Assembly: GCA_002297645.1 (NCBI GenBank)
Contig: DBMH01000170.1
Span: 1 to 9,484 of the forward strand
Source: Rhodanobacteraceae bacterium UBA703
GTDB lineage: Bacteria > Pseudomonadota > Gammaproteobacteria > Xanthomonadales > Rhodanobacteraceae
DNA: 9,484 nucleotides
Direction: 5' to 3'
This document shows positions 1 through 7,061 of this stretch, piece by piece. A model generated the notes under the pieces. It was not told the origin of the DNA and did not search any database. It saw only the letters and a program-made list of their open reading frames with translations. How positions within the stretch are numbered: position 1 is the first letter of the stretch; every line of letters begins with the position of its first letter. Both the position numbers and the translations under genes were made by a program.

Positions 1-2
1 GG

Positions 3-2453
3 GCGATCGCGCCCGGCCCTGCGGCGTCGCCACCGGCCGCGGCGGCGGAACCGGCGCCTGAACCGGTCCGCGAATCCGTCGCCGGCGTCGATGCCGACGA
101 CGCCGTGTCTCCGGGCGCCTTGGCGAGAACCGCCCCGGTCCCGGCCACGCCCGACGTCTTCGACAAGCTCGCGGCGGCGGTGAAACGCTGGTTCACCGAA
201 GGCAACGTGCCGGTCAAGATCGGCATGCTCGTGCTGTTCGCCGGCATCGCCGCACTGCTCAAGCTCGCCGCCGACCAGGGCTGGTTCACGCTGCCGATCG
301 AGCTGCGACTCAGCGGCATCGCGCTCGCCGCGATCGGCGGCCTCGCCTTCGGCTGGCGCCAGCGCGAGGCCCGGCGTGCCTTCGCGCTGAGCCTGCAGGG
401 CGGCGCCATCGGCGTGCTGCTGCTGACCGTGTTCGCGGCATTCCGCCTTTATCACCTGTTGCCGCCGGAAGCGGCGTTCGCCCTCCTGCTCGTGCTGGTC
501 GCCGGCACCGGCGTGCTCGCCGTGCGGCAGGAAGCGCTCGCGCTCGCCGTGCTCGGCATCCTCGCCGGCTTCGCCGCGCCGATCCTGATCTCGACCGGCG
601 GCGGCAACCACGTCGTGCTGTTCGCCTATTACGCCCTGTTGAACCTCGCGATCCTCGCGATCTCCTGGCAGCGGCCGTGGCGCGCGCTGAACCTGCTCGG
701 ATTCTTCTTCACCTATGCGATCGGTACCGCGTGGGGCGTGCTGCGCTACCACAGTCCGCTGTTCGCGAGCACCGAACCGTTCCTCCTTCTCTATTTCGCG
801 ATCTACCTCGCCATCCCGATCCTGTACGCACGCCAGCGCGATCCCTCGCGGCGCGACCTCGTCGACGGCACCCTGCTGTTCGGCAATCCGCTCGTCGCGT
901 TCTCGCTGCAGGCGGTCCTGCTCGAAGGCGCGCGCCTGTCGCTGGCCTACTCCGCGCTCGTGCTCGCCGCGACGTACGTCCTGCTCGCCTGGCGGCTGCT
1001 GCCGCGCGAACGGCTGCGCGTGCTCGGCGAATCGTTCGCGGTGCTGGCGGTCGGCTTCGCCACGCTGGCCGTGCCGCTCGCGTTCAGTGCGCGCACGACC
1101 GCGTGCACGTTCGCACTCGAAGGCGCCGCCCTGGTGTGGCTCGGGCTGCGCCAGCAACGCCGGCTTCCCCGTATCGGCGGACTCGTGCTGCAAGCACTGG
1201 CCGCCGCCGCTTTCTCGTTCGGGTCGCTGGCGATCGCCGGCGACGACGCGATACCGATCGCCAACGGCACGTTCATGAGCGCGTTGCTGATCGCCGCCGC
1301 CGCCTTCGCCAGCGCCTGGCTGCACGACCGCGCCGCGACGAAACCGCCGCTCGCGCTGCCGCTGTACCTATGGGGCCTGCTGTGGTGGTGCGCCGCCGCG
1401 CTGTACGAGATCGAGCGCTTCGGCAGCGCCGTTTCGCAGGCCCCGGCCCAGCTCGGCTTCACGGCGTCGACCGCGGCTCTCGCCGCGCTCGCGTATCGAT
1501 ACCTGCCACGGCCGGCGCTGGCATGGACGGCAGCGGTCGCGCTCGCCGCCGCGCTGCTCGTCGTACCCGGCCTGTCCGGTCCCGCGTCCCGGCTGTATTC
1601 GCCGCTTGCCCTCGTCGCATTCACCGTCTATGCCGCCTGTGGTGTCGCCACCCTGCGCCTTCTGCGCGACGGCGCCACCGCGCCGCTGCGCGTCGCACAC
1701 CTCGGCTGGCTCTGGACCTGGACGTTCGCCGCCACGCTCGGACTGGACCAGTTCGCGCAGGACGCGCGGCTCGCCGACGGCTGGCGCGGCGGTCTCGTCG
1801 CGCTGCCGCTGGTCGTCGCCTTCCTGCTGGCGCTGAGGCGGCCGCGCCTGCTGGCCCCTCCGCTGGGTGCGCGCTTCGACGACCATCGCGGCCTGCTGCT
1901 CGTCATGCAGGCCGCATTCGCCGCGATCGCCTTCGCCGCCCTGCTGCCGCACGAAGGCAGCAGCGCTCCACTGCCGTTCGTGCCGATCCTCAATCCGCTC
2001 GAACTCGCGCAGATCGCGCTCCTGCTCGGCCTCGCACGCTGGCTGGCCGATGCGGCGACGGCGACGACCTTCGCGCGCTGGCGCGGCGAAGCACTGGCGC
2101 TGGCCGGCTTCGCCTTCGTCACGACGGCGACGCTGCGCGCCGTGCACCAACTCGGCGGCGTGCCCTGGGACGAGGGCCTGTGGGAATCCAATCTCGCGCA
2201 GACCGCGTTGACGATCGTGTGGAGCCTCGCCGGAGTGATCGCGTGGATCCTCGGTTCGCGCCGGCGCCACCGGCTGCTGTGGCTGGCCGGCGCGGTGCTG
2301 ATGGGACTGGTGCTGGCCAAGCTGCTGCTGATCGATCGGGCGCGGCTCGGCAACCTGTTCGGCATCGCTTCCTTCATCGTCTACGGCCTGCTGTGCACGG
2401 TGATCGGCTATCTCGCACCGGCGCCGCCGCGCGCCGAGAAGGAAGCCGCATGA
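3..2453 (+). CDS. DUF2339 family polytopic membrane protein, 5' end missing
   Basis: An integral inner-membrane protein of unknown function, COG5373/DUF2339 type. The frame is open from base 3 to the TGA at 2451-2453, giving 816 visible residues. The GTG at 105 is not a convincing start. The reading frame continues upstream of it as an Ala/Pro/Glu-rich linker, which is the usual DUF2339 layout (N-terminal coiled coil, proline-rich linker, then membrane domain), so the true start lies left of the window. The membrane domain opens with the family hallmark 'GNVPVKIGMLVLFAGIAALLK' type segment (about 213-275). From there on, hydrophobic helices follow one another almost to the C-terminus, probably more than 20, with short charged loops. 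No catalytic motif is visible. The last codons overlap the DUF3999 gene (ATGA), so the two are translationally coupled and probably act together. The family is secure; the function is unknown. Confidence 0.9.
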   Translation, partial: AIAPGPAASPPAAAAEPAPEPVRESVAGVDADDAVSPGALARTAPVPATPDVFDKLAAAVKRWFTEGNVPVKIGMLVLFAGIAALLKLAADQGWFTLPIELRLSGIALAAIGGLAFGWRQREARRAFALSLQGGAIGVLLLTVFAAFRLYHLLPPEAAFALLLVLVAGTGVLAVRQEALALAVLGILAGFAAPILISTGGGNHVVLFAYYALLNLAILAISWQRPWRALNLLGFFFTYAIGTAWGVLRYHSPLFASTEPFLLLYFAIYLAIPILYARQRDPSRRDLVDGTLLFGNPLVAFSLQAVLLEGARLSLAYSALVLAATYVLLAWRLLPRERLRVLGESFAVLAVGFATLAVPLAFSARTTACTFALEGAALVWLGLRQQRRLPRIGGLVLQALAAAAFSFGSLAIAGDDAIPIANGTFMSALLIAAAAFASAWLHDRAATKPPLALPLYLWGLLWWCAAALYEIERFGSAVSQAPAQLGFTASTAALAALAYRYLPRPALAWTAAVALAAALLVVPGLSGPASRLYSPLALVAFTVYAACGVATLRLLRDGATAPLRVAHLGWLWTWTFAATLGLDQFAQDARLADGWRGGLVALPLVVAFLLALRRPRLLAPPLGARFDDHRGLLLVMQAAFAAIAFAALLPHEGSSAPLPFVPILNPLELAQIALLLGLARWLADAATATTFARWRGEALALAGFAFVTTATLRAVHQLGGVPWDEGLWESNLAQTALTIVWSLAGVIAWILGSRRRHRLLWLAGAVLMGLVLAKLLLIDRARLGNLFGIASFIVYGLLCTVIGYLAPAPPRAEKEAA

Positions 2454-3814
2454 AGCGCAGCCTCGCGTGCCTGATCGCCGTACTCGGCATGCGGACGGCG
2501 GCCGCGACCGCTCCGGCCGATTTCGCCTGGACGTTTCCCGTAGAGACGGACGACACGTCCGCCAATGCCTGGCGCGTGGAACTGACGCCCGAAGCCTATG
2601 CGTGGATCCAGGACGACGGCCTGCGTGACACGGTCGTGTTCAATGCTGCCGGACAGCCCGTGCCGACGGCGCCGGCCGAGGCACGGAACGACACCGTCAC
2701 ACGCGAACGCCGTATTCCCTTGCCGCTGCTCGCCCTGCCTGCCTCGACCGACAACGGCACCAGCGACCTGCGCCTGATCATCGAGCGCGACGGCGACGGT
2801 CGCCTGCATCGCATCGATGCCGGCGAGCAAACCGCACCGCGCCCCGGGCGCCTGCGCGAATGGCTGGTCGACGCCGGCTCGATCGACCGTCCGGTCGAGG
2901 CGCTCCTGCTCGACTGGAGCGCGCCGCCGGCCGGTGTTTCCGCGCGCTTCTCGTTGGCCGCCAGCGACGACCTGCAACGCTGGCGCGACCTCGGCCAGGC
3001 CAGCGTGGTCTCGCTGGAACAGGACGGAATGCGCATCGACCGGCGCGAGCTGCAGATACCGCCGACGCGCGCGTCGTATTTCCGCCTGCGCCGCCTCGAC
3101 GACGGCGCGGCGCTCGAGAACCTGTCGGCGCAGGCGCGCCTCACCGAGAGCGAGCGCCGGGACTCCGCACGCCGGTGGGTGCGCGCCGTGGCTCAGCGCC
3201 GCGACGCCACCGCGGATTCCGCCTCCTTCGACTACGAACTCCCGGGCGCGCTGCCGATCGACCGCGCGCGCATCGAACTGGCGGACGACAACGCCGCGCG
3301 TTCGCTGACGCTGTCCGTTCCGCCCGTCGATGGCAGGACCCCGGCGCACGTACTGGCACGCATCGACGCGTTCCGCCTGCGCGTGGGTGGCGACCTCGTA
3401 CAGAACGAGGACATTGCGCTGTCGCTGGCGTCCCGCGAACGCCGCTTCCGCATCGAGGCCCGCACGCCGCTGGCCCATCCGCCGTCGCTGATGCTCGGCT
3501 ATCGCCCCGACGCGCTGGTATTCCTCGCTGAAGGTCCGGGCCCCTACGTGCTGGCCGTCGGCAGCCGCGCAGCGCGGCGCCCGGACGCTCCGGTCGCCGC
3601 CGTGCTGTCGACCTTGCGCGGCCGTTTCGGCAACGACTGGCAACCGCCTGTGGCGAGGCTGGGGAACGGCCGCGTCAGTGGCGGCGACGCGGTACTCCAC
3701 GAGCCGTCACCGCCGATGCCGTGGCGGCAGTGGCTGCTGTGGGGCGTGCTCGCGCTCGGCGCTGCGCTTGTCGGCGGCTTCGCATGGAGCCTGCTGCGCG
3801 GAGGTGCCAAGTGA
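2450..3814 (+). CDS. DUF3999 family exported, membrane-anchored protein
   Basis: A 454-residue protein of unknown function that typically accompanies DUF2339. ATG 2450 overlaps the upstream stop and is preceded by an AAGGA ribosome binding site at about 2439-2443. Residues 1-20 form a signal peptide ending near 'RTAAAT-AP'. The body is beta-rich and extracytoplasmic. Residues about 424-448 form one hydrophobic helix followed by a tiny basic tail (RGGAK), so the protein should sit in the periplasm on a C-terminal anchor. Residues about 163-214 (FSLAASDDLQRWRDLG ... ASYFRLRRLDDG) resemble the strand pattern of F5/8 type C or galactose-binding-like modules. Residues about 258-340 (YELPGALPIDRARIEL ...) look similar but weaker. 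No enzyme motif is seen. The family call rests on overall sequence, length, topology and the DUF2339 neighbour. A ligand-binding role is inference. Confidence 0.85.
   Translation: MKRSLACLIAVLGMRTAAATAPADFAWTFPVETDDTSANAWRVELTPEAYAWIQDDGLRDTVVFNAAGQPVPTAPAEARNDTVTRERRIPLPLLALPASTDNGTSDLRLIIERDGDGRLHRIDAGEQTAPRPGRLREWLVDAGSIDRPVEALLLDWSAPPAGVSARFSLAASDDLQRWRDLGQASVVSLEQDGMRIDRRELQIPPTRASYFRLRRLDDGAALENLSAQARLTESERRDSARRWVRAVAQRRDATADSASFDYELPGALPIDRARIELADDNAARSLTLSVPPVDGRTPAHVLARIDAFRLRVGGDLVQNEDIALSLASRERRFRIEARTPLAHPPSLMLGYRPDALVFLAEGPGPYVLAVGSRAARRPDAPVAAVLSTLRGRFGNDWQPPVARLGNGRVSGGDAVLHEPSPPMPWRQWLLWGVLALGAALVGGFAWSLLRGGAK
3800..3805 (+). promoter_or_regulatory. strong ribosome binding site inside the end of the DUF3999 gene
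   Basis: GGAGGT lies five bases before a GTG at 3811 that overlaps the DUF3999 stop as GTGA. This is one of the best Shine-Dalgarno matches in the window, although no sizeable gene follows. It also encodes the Gly-Gly of the C-terminal tail, so the match could be accidental. Confidence 0.4.
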
Positions 3815-3873
3815 ACTCGCGGATCCTCGTCGCCGTCGCGAAGCAACGGCCGAAGTCGTTGGGAAGGCACTGA
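3811..3873 (+). CDS. possible 20-residue ORF or remnant of a third operon gene
   Basis: GTG 3811 to TGA 3871-3873 encodes a 20-residue peptide (starting MNSRILVAVA, ending KSLGRH) that I do not recognise. It is proposed only because it has a well-spaced GGAGGT ribosome binding site and the coupled GTGA overlap typical of a downstream operon gene. Its hydrophobic start could be the N-terminal stub of a lost gene, since the next gene (O-antigen ligase) is convergent and ends only 72 bases further on. It may equally be chance. Low confidence as a real product. Confidence 0.2.
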   Translation: MNSRILVAVAKQRPKSLGRH

Positions 3874-3944
3874 CACGCCCTGTCCCGGCACGAACGAACG
3901 TAGCCCGCGACACCATCCGCCGCGCGGTTCGCCACGCGCCGTCG

Positions 3945-5192
3945 TCAATCCGCGGGAACGGTCTCGTCGCGCGCACCGAGCGCCGCGCAGTACAGCGCGA
4001 GCAGCCACCAGAACAGCAGTCCCCACCACGCCGAATAGAACGCGAGGTGCGTGTTCAGCGGAAAGCACATCGCGACCAGGGCCAGCCCGGGCGCCGCCGC
4101 GCGTTCTCGAGCCCGCGCATCCGCCCGGCGCCACGCACGCCACGCGAGCCACGCGCCGGCGATCCAGAACGCGAGTCCGACGAGTCCCGTCTCGCTCGAC
4201 ACCTCCAGCACGATCTGATGCGCGTGCGACGCACCGACACCGGTGGCCGCGTCGACGAACGGATCGCCCGGCGCGGCGTATTCCGCATAGGCGTAGCGGA
4301 AGCCGCGCGCACCGACCCCCGCGAACGGATGCGCCCAGGTCATCCGCGAGGCCGTACGCCAGATGCGGAGACGGCCGGCGGACGCGTCGTCGACCGAGGC
4401 TTCGGTGCCGTTCAGGGCGAGCAGGCTGCGCTGGATGCGCGCGCCGAAGCGTTCGGAGTCGCGCAGCGCCAACGTCGCCACGGCCGCGATGCCGAACGCC
4501 GCCACGACGAGCACGACGAGGAATTGCCGATGGTTGCGCGTCTCGCGCCAGGCGATCAGTGCGCACACCAGCGCGTACGACAGCCACGCCGCTCGCGAAC
4601 CGGCGAGCAGGACCACCGGCGTCAGCAAGGCGAATGCGAGCAGCAAGCCGCGCCAGCCGGCCCTCCGCCCGGCCGCGAGCAGGACGAACGGCGACAGCAC
4701 CGCAAGCGTCGGGCCGAGCTTGAGGTTCTCGGCACCGAAGATGCCGGACAGGCGCTCCTTCTCCGCCGGGCCGCCGAGGCTGTAGCCGCTTGCCATCTGC
4801 ACCCATGCGTCGAGCAGCCAGAACACGACGACGAGGGCGACGATCGCCACCGTCGCCGGCCAGCGACGGGCGTCTCGCAGGGCCCAGACCGCGAATAGCG
4901 CGAACGGCAGGAAGCGCAGGGCGCTGGCGACCGTCGACCAGGTCTTGCCGGGTGCGACCGCGCCGAAGCCGGAGACCAGCAGCGGGATCCAGTAGCACGC
5001 GAACAGCGCCAGCGCCAGGCGGATGGCCGGCGCCTGCAGGTCGAAACGGCGGCGGACGAGCAGCACCAGTCCGACGACGGCGCCGAGATCGAACGGCACC
5101 TCCGCGCCACGGCCGAACGGCAGCGCGACGAGGACGGCCAGGACGAGAAGCTCCGGCCACAGGGCGAATCGAGCGGCGAGCGTCGGTTTCAC
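3945..5192 (-). CDS. O-antigen ligase / polymerase family membrane protein (WaaL/Wzy)
   Basis: A 415-residue inner-membrane protein with about 10-12 hydrophobic helices. It carries the Wzy_C/O-antigen ligase signature: 'LLAGSRAAWLSY' at about 195-206 (conserved Arg200); a large periplasmic loop (about 243-335) with 'RLRIWRTASRMTWAHPFAGVG' (about 274-294); and 'SHAHQIVLEVSSETGLVGL' (322-340, His323/His325). Members transfer undecaprenyl-linked glycan to lipid A-core (WaaL) or polymerise O-units (Wzy), acting on the periplasmic side. Sequence alone does not separate the two; some relatives also glycosylate proteins. The start is GTG at 5190-5192: an in-frame TAG at 5223-5225 leaves no other start upstream, and the ribosome binding site is weak. 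The gene lies downstream of a glycosyltransferase on the same strand, which favours a lipopolysaccharide role. A TAGAAT -10-like element just upstream suggests its own promoter. Confidence 0.87.
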   Translation of the reverse strand: MKPTLAARFALWPELLVLAVLVALPFGRGAEVPFDLGAVVGLVLLVRRRFDLQAPAIRLALALFACYWIPLLVSGFGAVAPGKTWSTVASALRFLPFALFAVWALRDARRWPATVAIVALVVVFWLLDAWVQMASGYSLGGPAEKERLSGIFGAENLKLGPTLAVLSPFVLLAAGRRAGWRGLLLAFALLTPVVLLAGSRAAWLSYALVCALIAWRETRNHRQFLVVLVVAAFGIAAVATLALRDSERFGARIQRSLLALNGTEASVDDASAGRLRIWRTASRMTWAHPFAGVGARGFRYAYAEYAAPGDPFVDAATGVGASHAHQIVLEVSSETGLVGLAFWIAGAWLAWRAWRRADARARERAAAPGLALVAMCFPLNTHLAFYSAWWGLLFWWLLALYCAALGARDETVPAD

Positions 5193-5219
5193 GGCGAATC
5201 CGGAACGGGAAAGCTGCGC

Positions 5220-5225
5220 ATTCTA
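5220..5225 (-). promoter_or_regulatory. candidate -10 element of the O-antigen ligase gene
   Basis: TAGAAT on the minus strand lies 27 bases before the GTG start, so transcription would begin about 20 bases upstream of the gene. The same hexamer, also preceded by C, occurs before the Yip1 gene. No good -35 hexamer is visible 16-18 bases further upstream, so this is a candidate only. Confidence 0.35.
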
Positions 5226-5521
5226 GAGCGTGCCGCCCCTTCGCGGCCCCGCGGATGCGGTCTTCGGGCACCACCGGCACGGATCGTCGCGATGTCGGCA
5301 CGCTGTCCCGCGAGCAGCGGGAAGGCACTTCGCGCGGATTCCATTGCGAAGCGAGGGGCGATGCGGAGCGGCGTCACGGCGACGGCGGGCCGCGCTGTCG
5401 CGGCGAAGGATGGGACTGCCAGCCACCGTGCATCGCCACAACGTCTGCGGCGAAGACCGCGCAGACAGCACCGCGGCGGCGACGATGCAGACACGTGCTG
5501 CGGGTGCTGTGGGCGGCCCGG

Positions 5522-5545
5522 CGCCACGCACGCCGCGGCGTGGCG
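5522..5545 (-). terminator. stem-loop after the glycosyltransferase gene
   Basis: A perfect 8-base inverted repeat, CGCCACGC (5522-5529) and GCGTGGCG (5538-5545), starts seven bases after the glycosyltransferase stop codon. An inner palindrome (ACGCCGCGGCGT, 5530-5541) overlaps it. No T-run follows on the minus strand, so it could be a weak intrinsic terminator, an mRNA-stabilising stem, or chance in GC-rich DNA. Confidence 0.35.
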
Positions 5546-5552
5546 GCCGGCG

Positions 5553-6662
5553 TCAGCCCGGCGACAGCTCGCGATACAGGGCCAGCGTCGCCTGCTGCAT
5601 GTCGGCGAGGCGATAGTGCGACAGCGGTGCGATCGCCGGCGCGGCGCGCAGCAACTCGGCCGCGCGCTCGACCAGGCGCTCGCGATCGCCGAGCGGCACG
5701 CGTCCGGCCGGATACAGGTCGGTCAGCAGTTCGCCGACGCCACCATGGTCGTAGCCGAGCACCGGGCGGCACAACGCGATCGCCTCGACCACGGTGCGCC
5801 CGAACGATTCGGGCTTGTTGGACAGCTGCAGCACCAGCGCGGAACATGCGTAGACGTCGCGGGCATCGTCGCGCTGCGCGCTGATCGCGATGCGGTCCGC
5901 CACGCCGCGCGCGACGGCGAGCTGCTCGAGTTCGGCGATGTAGGCCTCGCGTCCGACCTGGCGCGCGCCGAGCAGCAGCAACCGGGTGTCGATGCCGCGC
6001 GCCTTGAGATCGGCGACGAGCTCGATCGCGTCGGCATGCCCCTTCAGGCGCGTACCGCGCCCCGGCAAGGTCAGCAGCGGCGCGCCGGCGAGCTGCGGAA
6101 ACTCGGCGAAGAACCACTCGCGCCAGGTCGCGTCGGGCAGGTGCCCGTAGGGAAACTCGGCCGGGTCGATGCCGCGCGGGATCACGACGAGCCGGTCCGG
6201 AGCGGTGTTCGGATAGTGGCGCAGGAGGTAGTCACGCACCGTATTCGATACGCAGATCACGCGGTCGCCGCGCGCCATCACGCCGCTGTAGAAACCCGGC
6301 GTGTTGAGGCCGTGCGCGGTCGTGACGAACCGCGGCCGATGGCGCCAGCCACGCAGCGCGAGCCAGGACAGCCAGGCCGGCACGCGCGAGCGCGCATGCA
6401 CCACGTCGGCGCGTTCGCGCTCGAACAGGGCGCGCAGCCTGGGCACCTGCGCCAACGTGACGGGCGACTTGCGCGCGACGTCGAGTTCGACGTGCTCGCT
6501 GCCGCCGGCCACCAGCCGTTCGACCAGCCGCCCCCCCGACGACACCACGATCGAGCGGTGCCCGGCCGCGACGAGGGCGCTCGCGACCTCCAGCGTCGAG
6601 CGCTCGGCACCGCCGGCGTCCAGCGCCGGGACGAGTTGCACGACGGTGAGGGGATGCGACAC
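5553..6662 (-). CDS. glycosyltransferase family 4 protein (GT-B fold)
   Basis: A 369-residue retaining glycosyltransferase, probably acting on the cytoplasmic face of the inner membrane on lipopolysaccharide or another envelope glycan. The N-terminal half has the acceptor-side 'GGAE' (17-20), 'VVHARSR' (87-93), 'TTAHG' (114-118) and 'CVSNTVRDYL' (137-146). The C-terminal donor half has 'VIPRGID' (160-166), 'GRGTRLKGH' (201-209) and the EX7E motif Glu285-SFGRTVV-Glu293 that contacts the nucleotide-sugar, followed by 'GGVGELL' (307-313). The length is normal for GT4. Donor and acceptor cannot be read from sequence. The start is GTG 6660-6662: the frame upstream is closed by the TGA of the zinc-finger gene 12 bases away, with GAG as a modest ribosome binding signal. 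That spacing means co-transcription with the zinc-finger gene. The O-antigen ligase gene follows after a 360-base gap. Confidence 0.92.
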   Translation of the reverse strand: MSHPLTVVQLVPALDAGGAERSTLEVASALVAAGHRSIVVSSGGRLVERLVAGGSEHVELDVARKSPVTLAQVPRLRALFERERADVVHARSRVPAWLSWLALRGWRHRPRFVTTAHGLNTPGFYSGVMARGDRVICVSNTVRDYLLRHYPNTAPDRLVVIPRGIDPAEFPYGHLPDATWREWFFAEFPQLAGAPLLTLPGRGTRLKGHADAIELVADLKARGIDTRLLLLGARQVGREAYIAELEQLAVARGVADRIAISAQRDDARDVYACSALVLQLSNKPESFGRTVVEAIALCRPVLGYDHGGVGELLTDLYPAGRVPLGDRERLVERAAELLRAAPAIAPLSHYRLADMQQATLALYRELSPG

Positions 6663-6674
6663 GCGGTACGGCTC

Positions 6675-6884
6675 TCAGTCGGCGAGATCGTACTCGGCGC
6701 CGCAGTACGGGCACTTCGCGTGTCCGCCTTCCTCGGCGATCGGCAGGTAGACCTTCGGATGCGAATTCCACAGCGACATGCCCGGCATCGGGCAGGACAG
6801 CGGCAGGTCGGCGCGGGTGACGCGGTAGCGGTTCTCCGCGTTGGCGGGAATGGCCTTCTCCGCCGCGGGGTTGGGACGCGACAT
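6675..6884 (-). CDS. CHCC-type zinc-finger domain protein (zf-CHCC)
   Basis: A 69-residue protein with the zf-CHCC pattern Cys31 ... His42-Pro ... Cys58-x2-Cys61 (LSCPMPG, WNSHPKVYL, KCPYCGAEY). The family is related to the zinc-binding part of the mitochondrial complex I subunit NDUFS6. In bacteria its role is unknown; binding one Zn ion is the safe expectation. ATG 6884 is chosen because GGAG lies six bases before it. An ATG twelve bases upstream (6896) has no ribosome binding site. The length fits gammaproteobacterial relatives. The gene is first in a minus-strand operon, with the glycosyltransferase starting 12 bases after its stop. From memory, relatives in pseudomonads also lie close to lipopolysaccharide core genes, so the linkage may be conserved. 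Confidence 0.88.
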   Translation of the reverse strand: MSRPNPAAEKAIPANAENRYRVTRADLPLSCPMPGMSLWNSHPKVYLPIAEEGGHAKCPYCGAEYDLAD

Positions 6885-6940
6885 GACGTACTCCATCGAT
6901 GGTGGCCGCGCGCAGGCTCGCGTTCGCGCGGAGGGGCGGA

Positions 6941-6949
6941 AGTTTAGCA
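6941..6949 (-). promoter_or_regulatory. candidate extended -10 element of the zinc-finger/glycosyltransferase operon
   Basis: TGCTAAACT on the minus strand fits an extended -10 (TGn then TAAACT), 56 bases before ATG 6884. A TTGGCA further upstream resembles a -35 element but sits only about 13 bases away, too close for a standard promoter. Weak candidate. Confidence 0.25.
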
Positions 6950-7017
6950 GCACGACGCGTGCCAACCGCGTCGCGGAACCATCGCGCCCCCGTCACCTCC
7001 CTTGCGCGCTTCTGCCC

Positions 7018-7023
7018 TAGAAT
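7018..7023 (+). promoter_or_regulatory. candidate -10 element of the Yip1 gene
   Basis: TAGAAT lies 38 bases before the ATG at 7062. It is the same hexamer seen before the O-antigen ligase gene. No clear -35 hexamer is found at 16-18 bases upstream. It lies in the 177-base divergent region shared with the zinc-finger gene. Confidence 0.35.
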
Positions 7024-7061
7024 CCGACGGCGTTTTTCCCAACGGAGAGAGGGGAGTCCCA

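Larger units (their letters stand above)
5193..5552. other. 360-base gene-free gap between glycosyltransferase and O-antigen ligase genes
   Basis: Reading frames of about 100 codons run through this stretch on both strands, but none resembles a family I know and none has a convincing ribosome binding site. They fit the chance ORFs expected at this G+C. The gap holds the candidate ligase promoter near 5220, a stem-loop next to the glycosyltransferase stop, and two small dyads: TCCCGC-5 bases-GCGGGA (5306-5322) and CTTCGC-12 bases-GCGAAG (5328-5351). It is long for the inside of an operon, so the ligase is probably transcribed at least partly on its own. Confidence 0.5.

Noticed and set aside
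105..107. GTG at 105 as the start of the DUF2339 gene
   Set aside because: The frame is open to the window edge, its upstream codons form the usual Ala/Pro-rich linker, and there is no ribosome binding site before the GTG.
677..3814. A 1045-codon plus-strand frame that runs through the DUF2339 gene and then becomes the DUF3999 gene
   Set aside because: The first 591 codons are an Arg/Ala-rich shadow of DUF2339 in another frame. Only the part from ATG 2450 has a signal peptide, a ribosome binding site and family resemblance.
3544..5328. A 594-codon minus-strand frame across the O-antigen ligase gene
   Set aside because: Its product is Arg/Pro/Gly-rich low-complexity sequence with no domain, while the overlapping frame encodes a clear O-antigen ligase. 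Chance ORF from high G+C.
6894..6896. ATG at 6896 as the zinc-finger start
   Set aside because: There is no purine-rich stretch before it, whereas GGAG is well placed for the ATG at 6884.
5292..6947. A 551-codon plus-strand frame antisense to the glycosyltransferase gene
   Set aside because: The antisense frame encodes motif-rich GT4 and zinc-finger proteins. This frame is Arg/Gln/His-rich, matches nothing, and has no ribosome binding site.
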